Source: Deltaproteobacteria bacterium RBG_13_49_15 (GTDB lineage Bacteria; Desulfobacterota; Desulfobacteria; Desulfobacterales; UBA2156). From it: DNA of 7,995 nt. The stretch is taken from the NCBI GenBank assembly GCA_001797695.1, contig MGQD01000164.1, positions 10,017-18,011 of the forward strand, written 5' to 3'. The first letter of the stretch is position 1. The number at the start of each line of letters is the position of its first letter. The notes beneath the pieces were generated by a model. It was given only the letters and a program-made list of their open reading frames with translations, did not search any database and was not told where the DNA came from. Shown here in pieces: positions 6,651 through 7,995 of this stretch. Made by a program: the position numbers and the translations under genes.

Positions 6651-6716
6651 AGCGGGGAAATCGCGTTTTCTCCAGCCTCTCCATGAAAAAGAGAGAAAAA
6701 CCGATATGTTTATATA

Positions 6717-7967
6717 TCAGCGGATAGTGAGAAGGTGGGTTCTTAAGTTGCCTCCCTTCTTCTTTAGCCCCAGTTTTTTTCGGATATGATTTCTATGCGC
6801 GTCAATGGTTCTTTTGGACAGATCAAAGATAATGGAAATCTCCTTGGTTGATTTACCCTGTTTAATCAGGTTGGCGATTTGCACTTCCTTGGGGGTGAGA
6901 TTGATGTACCGGGTGGAAAGCGCTCGGGAAAATGGCGACACAATCTCCTTCAAGCTGGTTTCAATGATTTCAATATAAATTTGCTGGGTGGAATCCAAAT
7001 CCGAATTTTTCATCTTTTCCAAATAAGGGAGGACCATCCTTCCAACATTTAGGAGAACCTTCTCTTCAAGTTCATTTTTATCTTCTTCCCTCTTTTTTAT
7101 TATATTTTTAAGGGCTTCATTGGCATCCTCAAGATTCAGGCTCTTGATGTTCAATTCCTCTGTTCGTTTTTCAACCATCCGTTCGAGTTTATTCTTTTCC
7201 TTTTTTAGGGCATCTTCCATTTGATGGCGAAGGGTGAGGTCTTCATAGGTGATAAATTGTCTCCCGTTTTCAAGGGTGACGGGGTTGAAAATAATGTGAT
7301 GCACCTCTCCGTCTTTGCCGGTGACCTTGAATTCCCTCTGGCGCGATTCATAAACAGTTGTATTTTTTAAATCCGATTTCCATTCAGAAATGGCTTTTTT
7401 CCGATAGGCCGTATCCGGAAACGCCTTATTGAACCATTCCCGTCCGGAGGGGATGTCGTCTAACGTATAACCGAACAGTTCAATAAATTTGTCATTTAAA
7501 TACAGGTATCTGCCGTCGGAATCGACGATGGAAATGGGGAAAGGAGAGTGTTTGGCAATCTGCTTGAATCGGACTTCGCTTTCCATAAGTTGTGTTTCGA
7601 TCTGAATTCGGTGAAGGGCAATTTCGATCGCCGCTTTGATCTGATGATCGTAAAGCGGCTTAAATATGTATCCAAATGGTTCTACCATTTTTGCCCTGTT
7701 GACCCATTTTTCTTCAGTATGTCCGGTTATGAAAATAACCGGGATGCCATGCTTTTGCTTAATGACTTCAGCCGCTTCGATACCGTCCATGTCGCCGGGT
7801 AAAACAATGTCCATCAGGATCAGGTCAGGGTTGAGGTCCGCGGCCATAGAAACCGCTTCCTTGCCCGTCAGAGCACGACCGGCTACATTAAATCCCATGG
7901 ATTTCAGAGTTTCTTCAAGTTGAAGCCCGACGACGGGATCATCTTCCACAATTAGTAATTTAGCCAA
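6717..7967 (-). CDS. Response regulator: REC, PAS, coiled coil and LuxR-type HTH
   Basis: The 416-residue cytoplasmic protein is probably a phosphorylation-controlled transcription factor with an added sensor domain. The receiver domain spans about 1-120: acidic pair Asp9/Asp10, phospho-acceptor Asp53 (ILMDIVLPG), Thr81 and Lys103 (IFKPL). A PAS domain follows (about 130-250; FPISIVDSDGRYLYLNDKF, then FGYTLDDI), then a charged coiled coil (about 248-305). The region NELEEKVLLNVGRMVLPYLE (298-317) resembles a linker I associate with Desulfobacterota PAS regulators. A LuxR-type helix-turn-helix ends the protein (about 356-416; LTPKEVQIANLIKQGKSTKE, then SKRTIDAHRNHIRKKLG). There is no histidine-kinase domain despite the kinase-like REC-PAS start, and no cognate kinase is in the window. 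The start is TTG at 7967, ten bases after GGAAGGAG. A longer in-frame TTG at 7994 would place that ribosome site inside the gene. Ligand and target genes cannot be told from the sequence. Confidence 0.92.
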   Translation of the reverse strand: MAKLLIVEDDPVVGLQLEETLKSMGFNVAGRALTGKEAVSMAADLNPDLILMDIVLPGDMDGIEAAEVIKQKHGIPVIFITGHTEEKWVNRAKMVEPFGYIFKPLYDHQIKAAIEIALHRIQIETQLMESEVRFKQIAKHSPFPISIVDSDGRYLYLNDKFIELFGYTLDDIPSGREWFNKAFPDTAYRKKAISEWKSDLKNTTVYESRQREFKVTGKDGEVHHIIFNPVTLENGRQFITYEDLTLRHQMEDALKKEKNKLERMVEKRTEELNIKSLNLEDANEALKNIIKKREEDKNELEEKVLLNVGRMVLPYLEKMKNSDLDSTQQIYIEIIETSLKEIVSPFSRALSTRYINLTPKEVQIANLIKQGKSTKEISIIFDLSKRTIDAHRNHIRKKLGLKKKGGNLRTHLLTIR

Positions 7968-7977
7968 TTTAAGTGAT

Positions 7978-7985
7978 CTCCTTCC
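7978..7985 (-). promoter_or_regulatory. Ribosome binding site deciding the regulator's TTG start
   Basis: The minus strand reads GGAAGGAG, ten bases before TTG at 7967. This is where MAKLLIVEDD, the normal beginning of a receiver domain, starts. The nearby ATG at 7987 is in another frame. Confidence 0.6.
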
Positions 7986-7995
7986 ATGGTTCAAA

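Noticed and set aside
6654..6673. Hairpin after pncB (arms GGGGAAA and TTTCTCC)
   Set aside because: The seven-pair stem includes a G-U pair and is not followed by a T-run in either direction, so I do not call a rho-independent terminator.

Overview
The window looks like ordinary chromosome from a Gram-negative anaerobe of the Desulfobacterota (Desulfobacterales-like). This is an inference. It rests on three things: the REC-PAS-LuxR regulator, whose coiled coil and C-terminal region resemble proteins common in that group; the TraB-family protein with a C-terminal membrane part; and the short conserved 139-residue protein. Base composition is mixed, there are strong AAGGAG-type ribosome sites, and some starts are TTG. 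I see no rRNA, tRNA, CRISPR array, insertion sequence or phage gene.

Layout. (1) Positions 1-3513, minus strand: a tight four-gene cluster read right to left. It holds a TraB/GumN-superfamily membrane protein (2347-3513), a PanB-family ketopantoate hydroxymethyltransferase (1475-2332), a 415-residue protein of unknown function (183-1430) and the first 53 codons of a further unknown protein cut by the window edge (1-161). Gaps of 14, 44 and 21 bases suggest one transcript. (2) 3514-3709: a divergent intergenic region with weak, overlapping promoter-like elements. (3) 3710-4129, plus strand: a small conserved hypothetical protein, followed at once by a possible 30-codon ORF (4134-4226). (4) 4177-5130, minus strand: a TPR-repeat lipoprotein. 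(5) 5131-5321: a divergent control region with two good sigma70-type promoters, one per direction. (6) 5322-6650, plus strand: a type-2 nicotinate phosphoribosyltransferase. (7) 6717-7967, minus strand: a response regulator with REC, PAS, coiled-coil and LuxR-type HTH parts, convergent with the previous gene.

How the parts may work together. Two enzymes belong to cofactor supply: PanB (pantothenate/CoA) and PncB (NAD salvage). They are in separate transcription units with no shared control visible. The most interesting segment is the minus-strand cluster. There a PanB-type enzyme without panC or panD in view sits just upstream of two genes I cannot assign. That leaves open that the PanB homologue works in a different pathway. 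The rest reads as well-formed but ordinary core genome, and I do not claim a new defence or mobile system here.
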